Part shown: one piece after another, positions 15,245 to 23,725 of the stretch
How positions within the stretch are numbered: position 1 is the first letter of the stretch
Layout: every line of letters starts with the position of its first letter
Assembly: GCF_006440735.1 (NCBI RefSeq)
Contig: NZ_VFUA01000044.1
Coordinates: 1-47,230, forward strand
Origin: Mesorhizobium sp. B2-7-1
Lineage (GTDB): Bacteria; Pseudomonadota; Alphaproteobacteria; Rhizobiales; Rhizobiaceae
Reading direction: 5' to 3'
Length of the DNA: 47,230 nucleotides
Made by a program: the position numbers and the translations under genes
The notes under the pieces: generated by a model
The model's input: only the letters and a program-made list of their open reading frames with translations
Told to the model about the DNA's origin: nothing
Database searches by the model: none

Positions 15245-16216
15245 ATGGCTGAGGCTTCTGTTGCGGCTGAAAGGCCGTACATCAATGTCGAAAGACGGAT
15301 AGCGGTGGCAGCCGTTGCTTATGCGGCTGCGGCAGCACTGTCGTCTTGGGATGCATTCGCTTTTCTGCTCGGCAGATACGCAGTCACCCAATTTCTAGCT
15401 CTTCCCGTGATGCTGGTCAGCGGGCTGGGGATAGCTTCGGCCATCGCGCGACCTTCCGCCCCGTTGAGTTATCTGCGGGAACTGCTTCGTGAACGCGCAA
15501 TAGGTGCGGCGTGGATAGTCGCAATATTCTGCTTTGCCATTGCTGCGTTTTCGACATTTAAGTTTCAGATATCGGCATGGCTACCCTTCTTCGCGGACAG
15601 GTTCCTGGCCGATCTTGACGAATTGATACATTTTGGTCAGCCATGGCGGCAACTGCACGCCATCACGCCAGACTGGGTGGCGATTGTCATTGGGTTCGCG
15701 TACGGCCCGATCTGGTTCGTGCAATGGTTTGGCTTTCCGCTTTTTGCCGCCTTCCTGACCAACCACAAACTCCGCGTCAGGTACCTTGCAGCCTTCTCCG
15801 CCACATTGCTCCTACTCGGCACCGTCCTCAGGGCTGCAGCGGCATCAGCAGGCCCGATCTTCTATAACCGGGCGTTCGCCAGCGATCGCTTTGCTGATCT
15901 CATGGAAGCTCTGCCCTCTGTTCCATCGGGACAAGAGACACTCTCAACCGCGAACTATCTCTTTGCGTCCTATGCCAGCGATGAAGCGGTCTTTGGTGTA
16001 GGCATCTCTGCAATGCCGAGCATCCATGTCGCGATAGCTTTCTTAAACGCTCTTTTTCTTTCCGCTTGCAACAAGCGTTTGGGGATCATTGGCTGGATTT
16101 ATGCCGGAATGATCCTTTTCGGCTCGGTGTATTTGGGCTGGCACTACGCTGTTGACGGTTATGTGGCCATTATTGGTGTGCTATTGATCTGGCGCTGGGC
16201 GCAAACCGTAGCGTAG
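15245..16216 (+). CDS. PAP2-like membrane phosphatase/phosphotransferase
   Basis: A 323-residue protein with about eight hydrophobic segments. The two C-terminal PAP2 motifs are visible: ISAMPSIHVAIAF (catalytic-site SxxxH) and GSVYLGWHYAVDGYVA (nucleophile H with the assisting D). The arrangement resembles the inositolphosphotransferase-type PAP2 branch, so lipid phosphate hydrolysis or head-group transfer at the membrane is likely. Codon use is less GC-rich than in the neighbours (for example TTTCTTAAACGCTCTTTTTC), hinting at later acquisition. A TTG at 15242 immediately precedes the ATG. Confidence 0.82.
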   Translation: MAEASVAAERPYINVERRIAVAAVAYAAAAALSSWDAFAFLLGRYAVTQFLALPVMLVSGLGIASAIARPSAPLSYLRELLRERAIGAAWIVAIFCFAIAAFSTFKFQISAWLPFFADRFLADLDELIHFGQPWRQLHAITPDWVAIVIGFAYGPIWFVQWFGFPLFAAFLTNHKLRVRYLAAFSATLLLLGTVLRAAAASAGPIFYNRAFASDRFADLMEALPSVPSGQETLSTANYLFASYASDEAVFGVGISAMPSIHVAIAFLNALFLSACNKRLGIIGWIYAGMILFGSVYLGWHYAVDGYVAIIGVLLIWRWAQTVA

Positions 16217-16345
16217 ACTTGGGTGTCTATCGACCGTCTCCGTTTGCAGCGTTCCAAGGGCCCTCAAAGCTCGCAGGCTAAGGTTGAACGCTTCAAACAA
16301 TGCCTCTTGTCTTTTGGTGCCGTAAAGGTCGCGCTAAGCCGGCGG

Positions 16346-18427
16346 CTATTTCCACATGCCGCGCATGCGGGCGCCGAGATCGACCTTGACGCCCGGTCGC
16401 TGGCGCGGGTCGTCCTTCATCGCGGCACTCGCCCAGGATGACTGATCGAAGGCCGAAAGCATCGAGGCCGGGATGAAGCGGGTGCGCGAGGCATAGACGT
16501 GGCGGTCGCCGCGCGCGGCCTGGTTGTGCGGATAAAAGCGCTGCGGCACCACCAGATGCAAGCTGTCCTTGGCTCTGGTCATCGCCACGTAGAGCAGGCG
16601 CCGCTCCTCCTCGATATCCTCCTTGGTGCCGACGCCGAGATCGGCCGGGATGCAGCCGTCGACGGTGTTGAGCAGGAAGACGTTCTTCCACTCCTGGCCC
16701 TTGGCCGAATGGATGGTGGATAGGATCAGGTAATCCTCGTCGCGATGCGGCGGGCCCGCCTGGTCGCTGGTGGCGTCGGGCGGGTCGAGCGTCAGCTCGG
16801 TCAGGAAGCGTTCGCGCGAGGGATAGCCCGCCGCGATCTGCTCGAGCTGGATGAGATCGGCCCGGCGCGTGACCGCGTCCTCATGGATGCGTTCCAGATG
16901 TGGCTCGTACCAGAGCCTGATGCGTTCGAGATCGGCCGGCCATTTGGCGCCGGCGCGCAACCCGCTATAGATGTCGAGGAACACCGGCCAGTCCTGCGCG
17001 GCGCGCTGCGGCGGACGGAAGCGGGCAAGGCCCAGCGTCTCGTCCAGCGACGTCGCCATCGCGTCGACGATCTGCGAGGCGGCGGAAGGCCCGATGCCCG
17101 GCATCAATTGCAGCACGCGAAAACCGGCGACGCGGTCGCGCGGGTTCTCGGCGAAGCGCAGCATCGCCAGCACGTCCTTGACATGCGCGGCATCGAGGAA
17201 CTTCAGTCCGCCGAACTTCACGAAAGGGATGTTGCGGCGCGTCAGTTCCACTTCCAGCGGCCCGCTGTGGCTCGATGTGCGGAACAGCACCGCCTGCGCC
17301 TTCAGCGCCGTGCCGGCCTCGCGCTCGGCGAGGATCGCCTGGCAGACGTAATTGGCCTGCTCGGCCTCGTCGCGCACGCTGACCAGTTGCGGCTTGTGCG
17401 AGGACCGGCGCTCGGTCCACAGGTTCTTGGTGAAGCGCTCGCTCGCCTCGCCGATCACCTTGTTGGCGGCGGCCAGGATCGTCTCGGTCGAGCGGTAGTT
17501 GCGCTCCAGCATGACGATCTCGGTGGGCTTTGCGAATTGTTTCGGGAAATCGAGGATGTTGCGCACTTCCGCCGCGCGGAAGGAATAGATCGACTGCGCG
17601 TCGTCGCCCACCACGGTCAAGCCCGCGCCGTCGGGCTTCAGCGCCAAAAGGATCGAGGCCTGCAGCCTGTTGGTGTCCTGGTATTCGTCGACCAGCACAT
17701 GGTCGAAGCGGGAACCGAGGTGGGCGGCGATCTCCGGCTCGGCCGCCATCTGCGCCCAGTAGAGCAGGAGGTCGTCGTAATCGAGCACGTTCTGCGCTTG
17801 CTTGGCCTCGACATAAGCCGCGAACAGTTCCTTCAGCTGGTCCGCCCATGCCGCGCACCATGGAAAGGCCGAGCCCAGCACTTCACCCAGCGGCGCCTGC
17901 GCATTCACCGCCCGCGAATAGATCTGCAGGCAGGTGCCTTTGGTCGGGAAACGGCTTTCGGTCTTGGAAAATCCCAACTCGTGCCGGGCGAGGTTCATCA
18001 AGTCGGCCGAATCCTCGCGGTCATGGATGGTGAACGCGGTGTCGAGGCCGATCTGCTCGGCATAGTCGCGCAGCAGTCGCGCGCCGATGCCGTGAAATGT
18101 GCCGGCCCAGGCGAGCGCGTCGGCGATGATGGCGGCGTCGCGCCCCAGCACCTCGCCGGCGATGCGCTCGACGCGCTTGGCCATCTCGGCGGCGGCGCGG
18201 CGCGAGAAGGTCATCAACAGGATGCGGCGCGGATCGGCGCCCTTGACGATGAGGTGGGCGACGCGATGCGCCAGCGTGTTGGTCTTGCCGGAGCCGGCGC
18301 CGGCGATCACCAGAAGCGGTGCGGCCACCTTGCCGTCGCCATGCACCACCGCCAGCCGCTGCTCGTCGTTCAGGCGGGCAAGATAGGCGGGTGCTTCGAA
18401 GGACGAATCACGAGCGGCGATGTTCAT
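16346..18427 (-). CDS. UvrD/Rep-type superfamily 1 DNA helicase
   Basis: A 693-residue ATP-dependent helicase. Motif I GAGSGKT (43-49), motif Ia LLMTFSRRAAAEM, motif II VDEYQD (246-251), motif III VVGDDAQSIYSFRAA, motif IV RNYRST, motif V LSTIHSAKGQEW and motif VI RLLYVAMTRAKDSLHLV are in the standard order. Length fits UvrD/PcrA-like 3'-5' helicases of repair or recombination, but it lacks the long C-terminal extension of UvrD itself. It stands alone; the next gene downstream is in the opposite direction. Start ATG at 18427. Confidence 0.93.
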   Translation of the reverse strand: MNIAARDSSFEAPAYLARLNDEQRLAVVHGDGKVAAPLLVIAGAGSGKTNTLAHRVAHLIVKGADPRRILLMTFSRRAAAEMAKRVERIAGEVLGRDAAIIADALAWAGTFHGIGARLLRDYAEQIGLDTAFTIHDREDSADLMNLARHELGFSKTESRFPTKGTCLQIYSRAVNAQAPLGEVLGSAFPWCAAWADQLKELFAAYVEAKQAQNVLDYDDLLLYWAQMAAEPEIAAHLGSRFDHVLVDEYQDTNRLQASILLALKPDGAGLTVVGDDAQSIYSFRAAEVRNILDFPKQFAKPTEIVMLERNYRSTETILAAANKVIGEASERFTKNLWTERRSSHKPQLVSVRDEAEQANYVCQAILAEREAGTALKAQAVLFRTSSHSGPLEVELTRRNIPFVKFGGLKFLDAAHVKDVLAMLRFAENPRDRVAGFRVLQLMPGIGPSAASQIVDAMATSLDETLGLARFRPPQRAAQDWPVFLDIYSGLRAGAKWPADLERIRLWYEPHLERIHEDAVTRRADLIQLEQIAAGYPSRERFLTELTLDPPDATSDQAGPPHRDEDYLILSTIHSAKGQEWKNVFLLNTVDGCIPADLGVGTKEDIEEERRLLYVAMTRAKDSLHLVVPQRFYPHNQAARGDRHVYASRTRFIPASMLSAFDQSSWASAAMKDDPRQRPGVKVDLGARMRGMWK

Positions 18428-18504
18428 CGCCCATCAAGCATCGTTTCCGCTTTGTTCGCAATACAACTCGCTCTTGGCACATGGCGAAAGCCGGAGAGAG
18501 CTGC

Positions 18505-18524
18505 TCTCCCCCACAAGGGGAGGT
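18505..18524. repeat. Short copy of the CTCCCC...GGGGAG palindromic repeat
   Basis: CTCTCCCCCACAAGGGGAGG is a mini-palindrome of the same kind as the termini of the element at 21411-21594 and the repeat at 47187. It lies between the helicase gene and a 55-codon gene on the same strand. Confidence 0.5.
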
Positions 18525-18532
18525 TGGCTGAA

Positions 18533-18700
18533 CTACCGCTTCGGCTCCACTCCCATCGCCGCCGACTGGCGCAGCAACGCGCGCCTCTCGTCACCCGGCA
18601 TGTCCAGCGGTGCGACATCGCCGGGTACCTCGTCGATCATCCTCACGGCGACGCGATAGGCAGTGTAAGCGAACAGACCTGTTAGTAGCAGGCGGATCAT
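18533..18700 (-). CDS. Small membrane-anchored protein (55 aa)
   Basis: Fifty-five codons: MIRLLLTGLFAYTAYRVAVR gives a short hydrophobic N-terminus, followed by MIDEVPGDVAPLDMPGDERR and an ALLRQSAAMGVEPKR tail. A GAGGAG ribosome site 6 bases upstream and a proper stop support it as real. I recognise the pattern as a small conserved rhizobial hypothetical, but no function. Confidence 0.65.
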   Translation of the reverse strand: MIRLLLTGLFAYTAYRVAVRMIDEVPGDVAPLDMPGDERRALLRQSAAMGVEPKR

Positions 18701-18829
18701 GGCCACTCCTCATTTCGGTTCGATTGGCCTTCAACCGAACACTGGCCGGTTGGTTCCCCACGCCACGCAACCAAACGGCCACCGCCTCGTTGCCCTTCGT
18801 GCAGAAGGAGCGAACCAGAGGAGGTCGTC

Positions 18830-19012
18830 ATGAAGAAACTTCCGGTGCTGCTGGCTCTTGCGGCAGCGCTCGCGCTCGCCGCCTGCGACAACAGCACCCC
18901 GCCAACCAAGGCGCCGGGCGATGAGATCAACCAGAACCCGCAGGTCGACAAGAATCCGGTGCCGAAATCGAGCACCGGCGGCGATCAGCCGGGCTCGCCG
19001 CCGAAGCAATAA
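18830..19012 (+). CDS. Small lipoprotein (60 aa)
   Basis: A type II signal peptide MKKLPVLLALAAALALAAC has the lipobox LAAC with the modified cysteine at residue 19. The mature part is a 41-residue Pro/Asn/Gly/Lys-rich, probably unstructured tail (PGDEINQNPQVDKNPVPK). It is exported and lipid-anchored; function unknown. The start follows AGGAGG. Confidence 0.8.
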   Translation: MKKLPVLLALAAALALAACDNSTPPTKAPGDEINQNPQVDKNPVPKSSTGGDQPGSPPKQ

Positions 19013-19238
19013 CAGGGCCGGGGCAGGCCGGAGACATCGTCGGGCTGAAACGAAGAAGGCCGGCGCTGCTTGGGAGGAAGCTCGGTAGCGCCGGCCAAGC
19101 GGGAAAATCAGGCCCGCCGCACGATCCAACATAGCTGAGTCTCCGCTTTGCGTCATGGTGCGATCGCGGTAGCCGGCTACGGGCTGGGGATGGGCAAAAA
19201 TCCTGAAATTCTGTGAGGACACGCCGTTGGCGGCTTGC

Positions 19239-20207
19239 TCACGCCAGTGCCGAGCGACCCGGCTGCCCGCCGGCGATCTCGATGTCCAGCTGGCGCTGCG
19301 TCAGCCCCGCCTCGGCCATGATCCACTGCTTGAACAGCTCCACCTTGCGGGCGCCGAGCGCCTTGATGGGGCTGACGAAATACCAGCCCGCGGTGTTGGG
19401 GTGGTGGACCGCGAACGGGGCCACCAGCCGTTCGGCGCGGATGTCGCTTGCCATGTAGGCGCGGTTGGCGACGGCAAAGCCCATCCCGGCATTGGCCGCT
19501 TCGTAGGACATCATGCAGGAATCGAAATAGACGCTCCTGGTTTCGCCAAGCACGAAGCTCGCACCGGCAAAGCCCAGCCACGACTGCCAGCTCTGCGTGC
19601 AGGTGTCGGAGTGCAGCAGCGTGAAGTAGCGCAGGTCCTCCGGCGTCACCTTCGACAGCGGCTTGTCGCCCAGCACGTCGTAAAACAGCCTGCGACTGCA
19701 GACCGGCGTCAGATCTTCCTTGAACAGCAGCTCCGAGGTGAGGCCGGGGAAATTGCCGTCGCCATAGCGGATCTCGAGATCGTATTCCGAGGTCGAGAAT
19801 TCATGGGTGGCGTAGGAGGTCGACACCCGCATCTCGATGTCGGGATATTGATGCTGGAAGGCCGAAAGCCGCGGGAACAGCCAGCGTGCCGCGAAAGTCG
19901 GCAGCACGCAGATACGAAGCACATGCGCCTGCGACTGGCCGGTGGCCTCCATGCTGGCCGCAACGATCCGCTCCAGCGCCTCGCGCACGCGCGCCACATA
20001 GGTCTCGCCCTCCGGCGTCAGTGACACGGCATTGCCGCCGCGCTCGAAGATCTTGAAACGAAGCTGATCTTCCAGGCTTTTCACGCGCTGGCTGACGGCG
20101 GAAGCGGTGATAAATTGCTCTTCGCCGGCACGCGTGAAATTCCTGTGCCTCGCGGCGCTCTCCACGATTTTCAGCGAGTTGAGGTTGACCTGACTGAGCA
20201 GACGCAC
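19239..20207 (-). CDS. LysR family regulator (GcvA-like)
   Basis: A 322-residue regulator. The N-terminal winged HTH (NLNSLKIVESAARHRNFTRAGEEQFITASAVSQRVKSLE) is followed by FKIFERGGNAVSLTPEG and a PBP2-type effector domain with CVLPTFAARWLFPRLSAFQ and the GcvA-like pattern DLEIRYGDGNFPGL. The start is GTG at 20207. It is divergent from the oxygenase gene at 20320 with 112 bases between, the classical arrangement for control of the neighbour; TAAATTTA in the gap lies in a possible T-N11-A box. Confidence 0.92.
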   Translation of the reverse strand: MRLLSQVNLNSLKIVESAARHRNFTRAGEEQFITASAVSQRVKSLEDQLRFKIFERGGNAVSLTPEGETYVARVREALERIVAASMEATGQSQAHVLRICVLPTFAARWLFPRLSAFQHQYPDIEMRVSTSYATHEFSTSEYDLEIRYGDGNFPGLTSELLFKEDLTPVCSRRLFYDVLGDKPLSKVTPEDLRYFTLLHSDTCTQSWQSWLGFAGASFVLGETRSVYFDSCMMSYEAANAGMGFAVANRAYMASDIRAERLVAPFAVHHPNTAGWYFVSPIKALGARKVELFKQWIMAEAGLTQRQLDIEIAGGQPGRSALA

Positions 20208-20319
20208 GGGGTTTCGACCTTAAGCTGGGCTTACGCTACCACCAGCATTCCTAAATTTACAGGGGTAGGCGTTTAAATGACTGTTAACCAAGTGTTGCCC
20301 CCATCTTGGAGAAAGTAGA

Positions 20320-21153
20320 ATGAACGCCCATACAATTCCCGAACTGCGCTGTGCAATGAGCCGCGAGGCCATCATTGGTCATGAGACCTCCTGGAAAGTG
20401 TCGAGCTTCGGCGTCGCCCAGTATCGTCACGGTTACGACCCCGCTCTGCTTGCTGCCATCAAGGAGGCTGCTCTGAAACTGAAAGCCAGCCATGCCGTGC
20501 ACAAGCATCTCGACCTCACCTTTATCACTGGCGCCGACCGCTATATCCCTGAGATCAAAGAGCTTTTGCACGACAAGCTGCGCCTGGAAAGGTTGTCCGA
20601 CATGATGGGCACCAAGCTCGAGCCGTATCCGCTGTCGATCGTCGGCTCGACCGTCACCTTCATGAACCCCAAGGACGGCGCGGTCGAATGGCATTGCGAT
20701 GGCGTTCCGGTGACCGAGCTCATTCCGCTGTCGATCAGCGATCCGCTCATCGGCGGTCATCTCGAGATCTATTGCGACGATTCTGAAACCGGACGCTCGA
20801 TCCTGGAATCCGGCCACGACCTGCCGCGCAACAAGATCATGCGCATCGACCACAAGATGAACTACGCCACGCTCGGACAGTTCCTCGGCGTGCTCCACCG
20901 CAGCGCGCCGATCCAGCTCGGCGAGCGCGTCACGCTGGTGCTCAACCAGCGCTCGGCGACCAAGCCCTATGTCGACGACAACCGCATGTTCTACCTCGCC
21001 GCCGATAACGACCAAGACCGCGCCTGGGTGAGCGAGTTGGCCGAGGATGTCTGGACCAACCAGCTTCCCGCCTATCGCCGGCATGCCGAGGAGCATCCCG
21101 TGCCGCAGCCGGCGGAGGATGCGGTTTCCGGCGGGGCAAGGGAGTCGTGGTAA
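20320..21153 (+). CDS. Fe(II)/2-oxoglutarate-dependent oxygenase-like protein
   Basis: A 277-residue cytoplasmic protein. The iron triad HxD...H is visible as H125-C-D127 (in VEWHCDGVPVTEL) and H193 (in GVLHRSAPIQLGERVTLVLN). R203 lies ten residues after the distal histidine, the usual place of the 2-oxoglutarate carboxylate-binding arginine. The core strands GGHLEIYCDD and VTLVLNQRS complete the cupin pattern. I do not recognise a characterised subfamily; substrates of similar stand-alone enzymes include free amino acids. It is translationally coupled to a DMT exporter (TAATG overlap) and divergent from a LysR gene. Confidence 0.75.
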   Translation: MNAHTIPELRCAMSREAIIGHETSWKVSSFGVAQYRHGYDPALLAAIKEAALKLKASHAVHKHLDLTFITGADRYIPEIKELLHDKLRLERLSDMMGTKLEPYPLSIVGSTVTFMNPKDGAVEWHCDGVPVTELIPLSISDPLIGGHLEIYCDDSETGRSILESGHDLPRNKIMRIDHKMNYATLGQFLGVLHRSAPIQLGERVTLVLNQRSATKPYVDDNRMFYLAADNDQDRAWVSELAEDVWTNQLPAYRRHAEEHPVPQPAEDAVSGGARESW

Positions 21154-22292
21154 TGAGTCACGATCCGGTCGAGCATCAGCCGCCTTCGCTGTCGCTGAGT
21201 CTCGATCCGGTCGTGCCGGAAAGCCAAAGCCGTTCCAGCGCCGCCCTCGGGGCGGCGCTGGCCTTCGCCCTGGGCGCCGTGGCGCTATGGGCGACCAACG
21301 CCCTTGTCGGCAAGACGCTGCTTGCGCTCTACCCGGTGTCGCAAGTGCAGTTCCTGCAATTCTGCGGCGCGGCCCTCGTGTTCGCGCTGATCCGACAGAT
21401 GAGCACTTCTCCTTCCCCTCTTGTGGGGGAAGGTGGATCGGCGCGCAGCGCCGAGACGGATGGGGGGTGTTCCAGCGAAGCGGGACATCGGCGCTCCCTG
21501 GAACACCTCTCATCCGACCTTGCTTCGCGAGGCCACCGCCCGGGGGCGAGCCACGGGTCTCGCCCCGTCCTTCGGACCCCACAAGGGGAGAAGGGCAATG
21601 CCGCGCTCGCCTACGCCGTCGGCTTCCTGGGTCTCGTCGGCACAATGGTGCTGCAATATATCGGCTTCGCCTCAATGCCGGTTATCGAGGCGAACCTCGT
21701 GGCCTACACTTGGCCGCTGATGACCGCCGCGGCGGTTATCCTGCTTGGCCGTCCGCGCCGTCCGCTGCTGCTCGGGCTCGCCGCTGCGCTCGGCTTTGTC
21801 GGCGTCGCGCTGGTGATTTCCGGCGGCCGCGCGCAGAGCTGGTTCGAAGGCAACCTCGTCGGCTATCTCGCCGCTTTCGGCTCGGCGCTCTGCATGGCTT
21901 TCTATTCGCTCACTGTCGGCCGCCTTGCCGTGTCGCCCGAGCGTCTGCTCCTGCCCTCGGCGGTGATCGGCGTTGCGCTCACCTTCGCCTGGTGCCTGCA
22001 TGACGGCGTCATACGCCCGACCGGCGCGCACCTTCTGCTCGGCCTCTATCTCGGCGCCGGCCCGATGGGGCTCGGCTACTATTTCTGGTCGCGCGCGGCA
22101 AAGCTCGACCACGGCGGCAGGATAGCGGTCGTCGCCTATCTGACGCCGATAGCTTCCACGTTTCTGCTGACGCTCTCGGGCGAAAGCCTGTCGATGACGG
22201 CGGTTGCCGGCGCCGTCCTCGTCATTGGCAGCTGCCTTGCGGTCGGCATCGAAGGTACGGAGACCAGGCACGATGTCCAAAATGGCCGTTGA
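21153..22292 (+). CDS. EamA/DMT family exporter carrying an in-frame repeat insertion
   Basis: A 379-residue drug/metabolite transporter with two EamA halves and about ten helices. The first is AALGAALAFALGAVALWATNALVGKTLLAL and the last MTAVAGAVLVIGSCLAVGIEG. Residues about 86-148 do not belong: between CGAALVFALIRQM and ALAYAVGFLGLVGTMVLQY the protein holds a polar, Ser/Gly/Arg-rich stretch encoded by an interspersed repeat (21411-21594). Without it the protein is the normal size of about 315. The frame is kept, so the product could be made with a long extra loop, or be inactive. Coupled to the oxygenase, likely exporting its product (inference). Confidence 0.85.
   Translation: MSHDPVEHQPPSLSLSLDPVVPESQSRSSAALGAALAFALGAVALWATNALVGKTLLALYPVSQVQFLQFCGAALVFALIRQMSTSPSPLVGEGGSARSAETDGGCSSEAGHRRSLEHLSSDLASRGHRPGASHGSRPVLRTPQGEKGNAALAYAVGFLGLVGTMVLQYIGFASMPVIEANLVAYTWPLMTAAAVILLGRPRRPLLLGLAAALGFVGVALVISGGRAQSWFEGNLVGYLAAFGSALCMAFYSLTVGRLAVSPERLLLPSAVIGVALTFAWCLHDGVIRPTGAHLLLGLYLGAGPMGLGYYFWSRAAKLDHGGRIAVVAYLTPIASTFLLTLSGESLSMTAVAGAVLVIGSCLAVGIEGTETRHDVQNGR
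21411..21594. repeat. RIME-like interspersed palindromic element inside the exporter gene
   Basis: A 184-base element with terminal inverted repeats CCTTCCCCTCTTGTGGGG (21411-21428) and CCCCACAAGGGGAGAAGG (21577-21594), which pair with two mismatches. Internal inverted segments include GGTGTTCCAG (21467-21476) against CTGGAACACC (21498-21507). The type is common between genes in Rhizobiales. Here it is inside a coding region and keeps the frame. Confidence 0.85.
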
Positions 22293-22494
22293 CGAGGACG
22301 AACGCCGCGCCAGGCAGGAGGCGCACTGGCTGGTCAGGGAGTTTGGCGCGGAGGCGCCGCTCTACGCGGCCATGAAGGCGGAAAAGGCCATCGAGCAGAA
22401 GGATTTCGGCCGCTGCGCGCGCTGGAAGCGCGTGCTGGAGATCCTGGCCGACGAGCCCCCCGCGGAGCTCAGGCGTGGTGTTGCCGGCAAATGA
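22273..22494 (+). CDS. Small hypothetical protein (73 aa)
   Basis: Overlaps the end of the exporter gene by 20 bases. The 73-residue product is soluble, charged and helical: DEDERRARQEAHWLVREFG, then APLYAAMKAEKAIEQKDFGR and WKRVLEILADEPPAEL. No family recognised, although similar short proteins occur widely in rhizobia. The overlap suggests coupled translation with the exporter. Confidence 0.7.
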   Translation: MSKMAVDEDERRARQEAHWLVREFGAEAPLYAAMKAEKAIEQKDFGRCARWKRVLEILADEPPAELRRGVAGK

Positions 22495-22839
22495 GCGATT
22501 TGCCATGGGACCGCCGAATCGCGCATGGTCGGCTATCCGGCGGTAGATTACCGCTGCTACGCCGGAACTTGGCCTGAACTTCGATTTTTCAGCAACTTAT
22601 ATCGCAAATCGAAGTGCTATAGCGCCTTTTACGCATCCAGGCGGGCCGCCTGTGCTATAAAACGTCAGCTATAGCTATTAGAATTCCTAACTTGCGCGTT
22701 TCCAGCCCGCGTAGAAACATCACCCGGTATTGAGTCTCGTAGCTTTACTGACTCTGGACGGTCCGTTGGGGGACAGGTCCAATTCGATACACCGACGAAA
22801 GTCTTAAAAAAGAGCTGGCGATTTGAGGGCCAGCAGAAG
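22495..22839. promoter_or_regulatory. mucR upstream region with inverted repeats
   Basis: No gene in 345 bases. AT-richer than the surroundings. ACTTCGATTT (22578-22587) and AAATCGAAGT (22606-22615) form a perfect 10-bp inverted repeat with 18 bases between, and AGCTATAGCT occurs near 22669-22678. The MucR/Ros family represses its own promoter through AT-rich sites, so these are candidate autoregulatory operators. Confidence 0.5.
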
Positions 22840-23292
22840 GTGAAAAAATTGTCCAACATCGACGACAAGACTGCAATCGAACTGACCGCCGACATTGTCT
22901 CGGCCTATGTCGGCAACAATCCGCTCCCCGCCTCTGGCCTGCCTGACCTGATCGCCAGCGTCAGCGCCTCGGTGCGCAAGCTCTCCAGCGGCAGTGTTGT
23001 CAAGGAGGCGGTGGCGCTGACGCCCGCCGTCAACCCGAAGCGCTCGGTTTTCCCCGACCACATCGTGTGCCTGGAGGACGGAAAGAAGTTCAAGTCGTTG
23101 AAGCGCCACCTTGCGACAGATCACGGCCTGACACCGGACGAATACCGCGCGAAATGGAGCCTGCCCGCCGACTATCCGATGGTGGCGCCCAGCTATTCGG
23201 CAACTCGCTCGGCGTTGGCCAAATCGTCCGGCCTCGGCCGTAAGCCGGCCGCCGGCGACGCAGGCAAGGGCAAGCGTAAGGCGAAAGCCTGA
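22840..23292 (+). CDS. mucR: MucR/Ros family zinc-finger transcriptional regulator
   Basis: About 150 residues. The N-terminal half (IELTADIVSAYVGNNPLPASGLPDLI) is the oligomerisation region, and the C-terminal half holds the prokaryotic zinc finger: CLEDGKKFKSLKRHLATDH with the family's C and two H ligands, followed by LTPDEYRAKW. MucR proteins are H-NS-like silencers of AT-rich DNA that control exopolysaccharide, motility and symbiosis genes. The first possible start is GTG at 22840; a TTG at 22849 stands better behind AGAAGG (8-base spacing) and may be the true start. The AT-rich leader at 11131-11463 would be a natural target. Confidence 0.93.
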   Translation: MKKLSNIDDKTAIELTADIVSAYVGNNPLPASGLPDLIASVSASVRKLSSGSVVKEAVALTPAVNPKRSVFPDHIVCLEDGKKFKSLKRHLATDHGLTPDEYRAKWSLPADYPMVAPSYSATRSALAKSSGLGRKPAAGDAGKGKRKAKA

Positions 23293-23295
23293 GGC

Positions 23296-23604
23296 ATGCT
23301 GCCTGCAACGGATGACGTCGCGCCAATGCCATGGCGCGACTGTTGGGTCGCCCTCGGCGCTTTGCGCCGCGGGGTGGCCGTGCAGTCCTCGGTGGACGCG
23401 GCCGACGGCGTCAAGGCGCGGCGCATCCTGTTTTCGCTGGGCGAGCATGCCGGCGACATGCTTGCCGCGCTCGACGCGCTCGATCGGTTCGAGCGCGCCA
23501 TCGTCGAATGCGACGGCCCGTCGGCTATCGAGGCGCATAGGCTGAACTGCCTGGTCATTCTGGACCGCCTTGCAGCAAACGGTCAGCCACGCGCGATCTG
23601 TTAG
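23296..23604 (+). CDS. Hypothetical protein (102 aa) downstream of mucR
   Basis: Starts 3 bases after mucR, so probably co-transcribed. It is a soluble protein with VDAADGVKARRILFSLGEH and a helical stretch DMLAALDALDRFERAIVECDG, then IEAHRLNCLVILDRLA. No family recognised. Codon use agrees with a real gene. Confidence 0.6.
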   Translation: MLPATDDVAPMPWRDCWVALGALRRGVAVQSSVDAADGVKARRILFSLGEHAGDMLAALDALDRFERAIVECDGPSAIEAHRLNCLVILDRLAANGQPRAIC

Positions 23605-23650
23605 AACCATGGCGTTTCACGGAAACGGTGACACGCCTTATCTCTTTGTT

Positions 23651-23725
23651 TTTACGCAATTCCGAATGGAAGGTTACGGCGAAGGCGCCGAACTTAACCG
23701 CTCACACTTTTCCTGGAATCGCTCT
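23651..23725. repeat. Interspersed repeat A, diverged copy
   Basis: ACGCAATTCCG (23654-23664) and CACACTTTTCCTGGAAT (about 23703-23719) are the reverse complement of the ends of the element at 38449-38494. The middle carries about 20 additional bases, including GGCGAAGGCGCC. Non-coding, despite a short open frame across it. Confidence 0.65.

Noticed and set aside
16745..18685. Long plus-strand frame opposite the helicase gene
   Set aside because: Shadow of the UvrD-type helicase, which has all seven motifs.
21411..21594. Repeat in the exporter gene as an insertion sequence
   Set aside because: Only 184 bases and no transposase; it is a short palindromic interspersed element.
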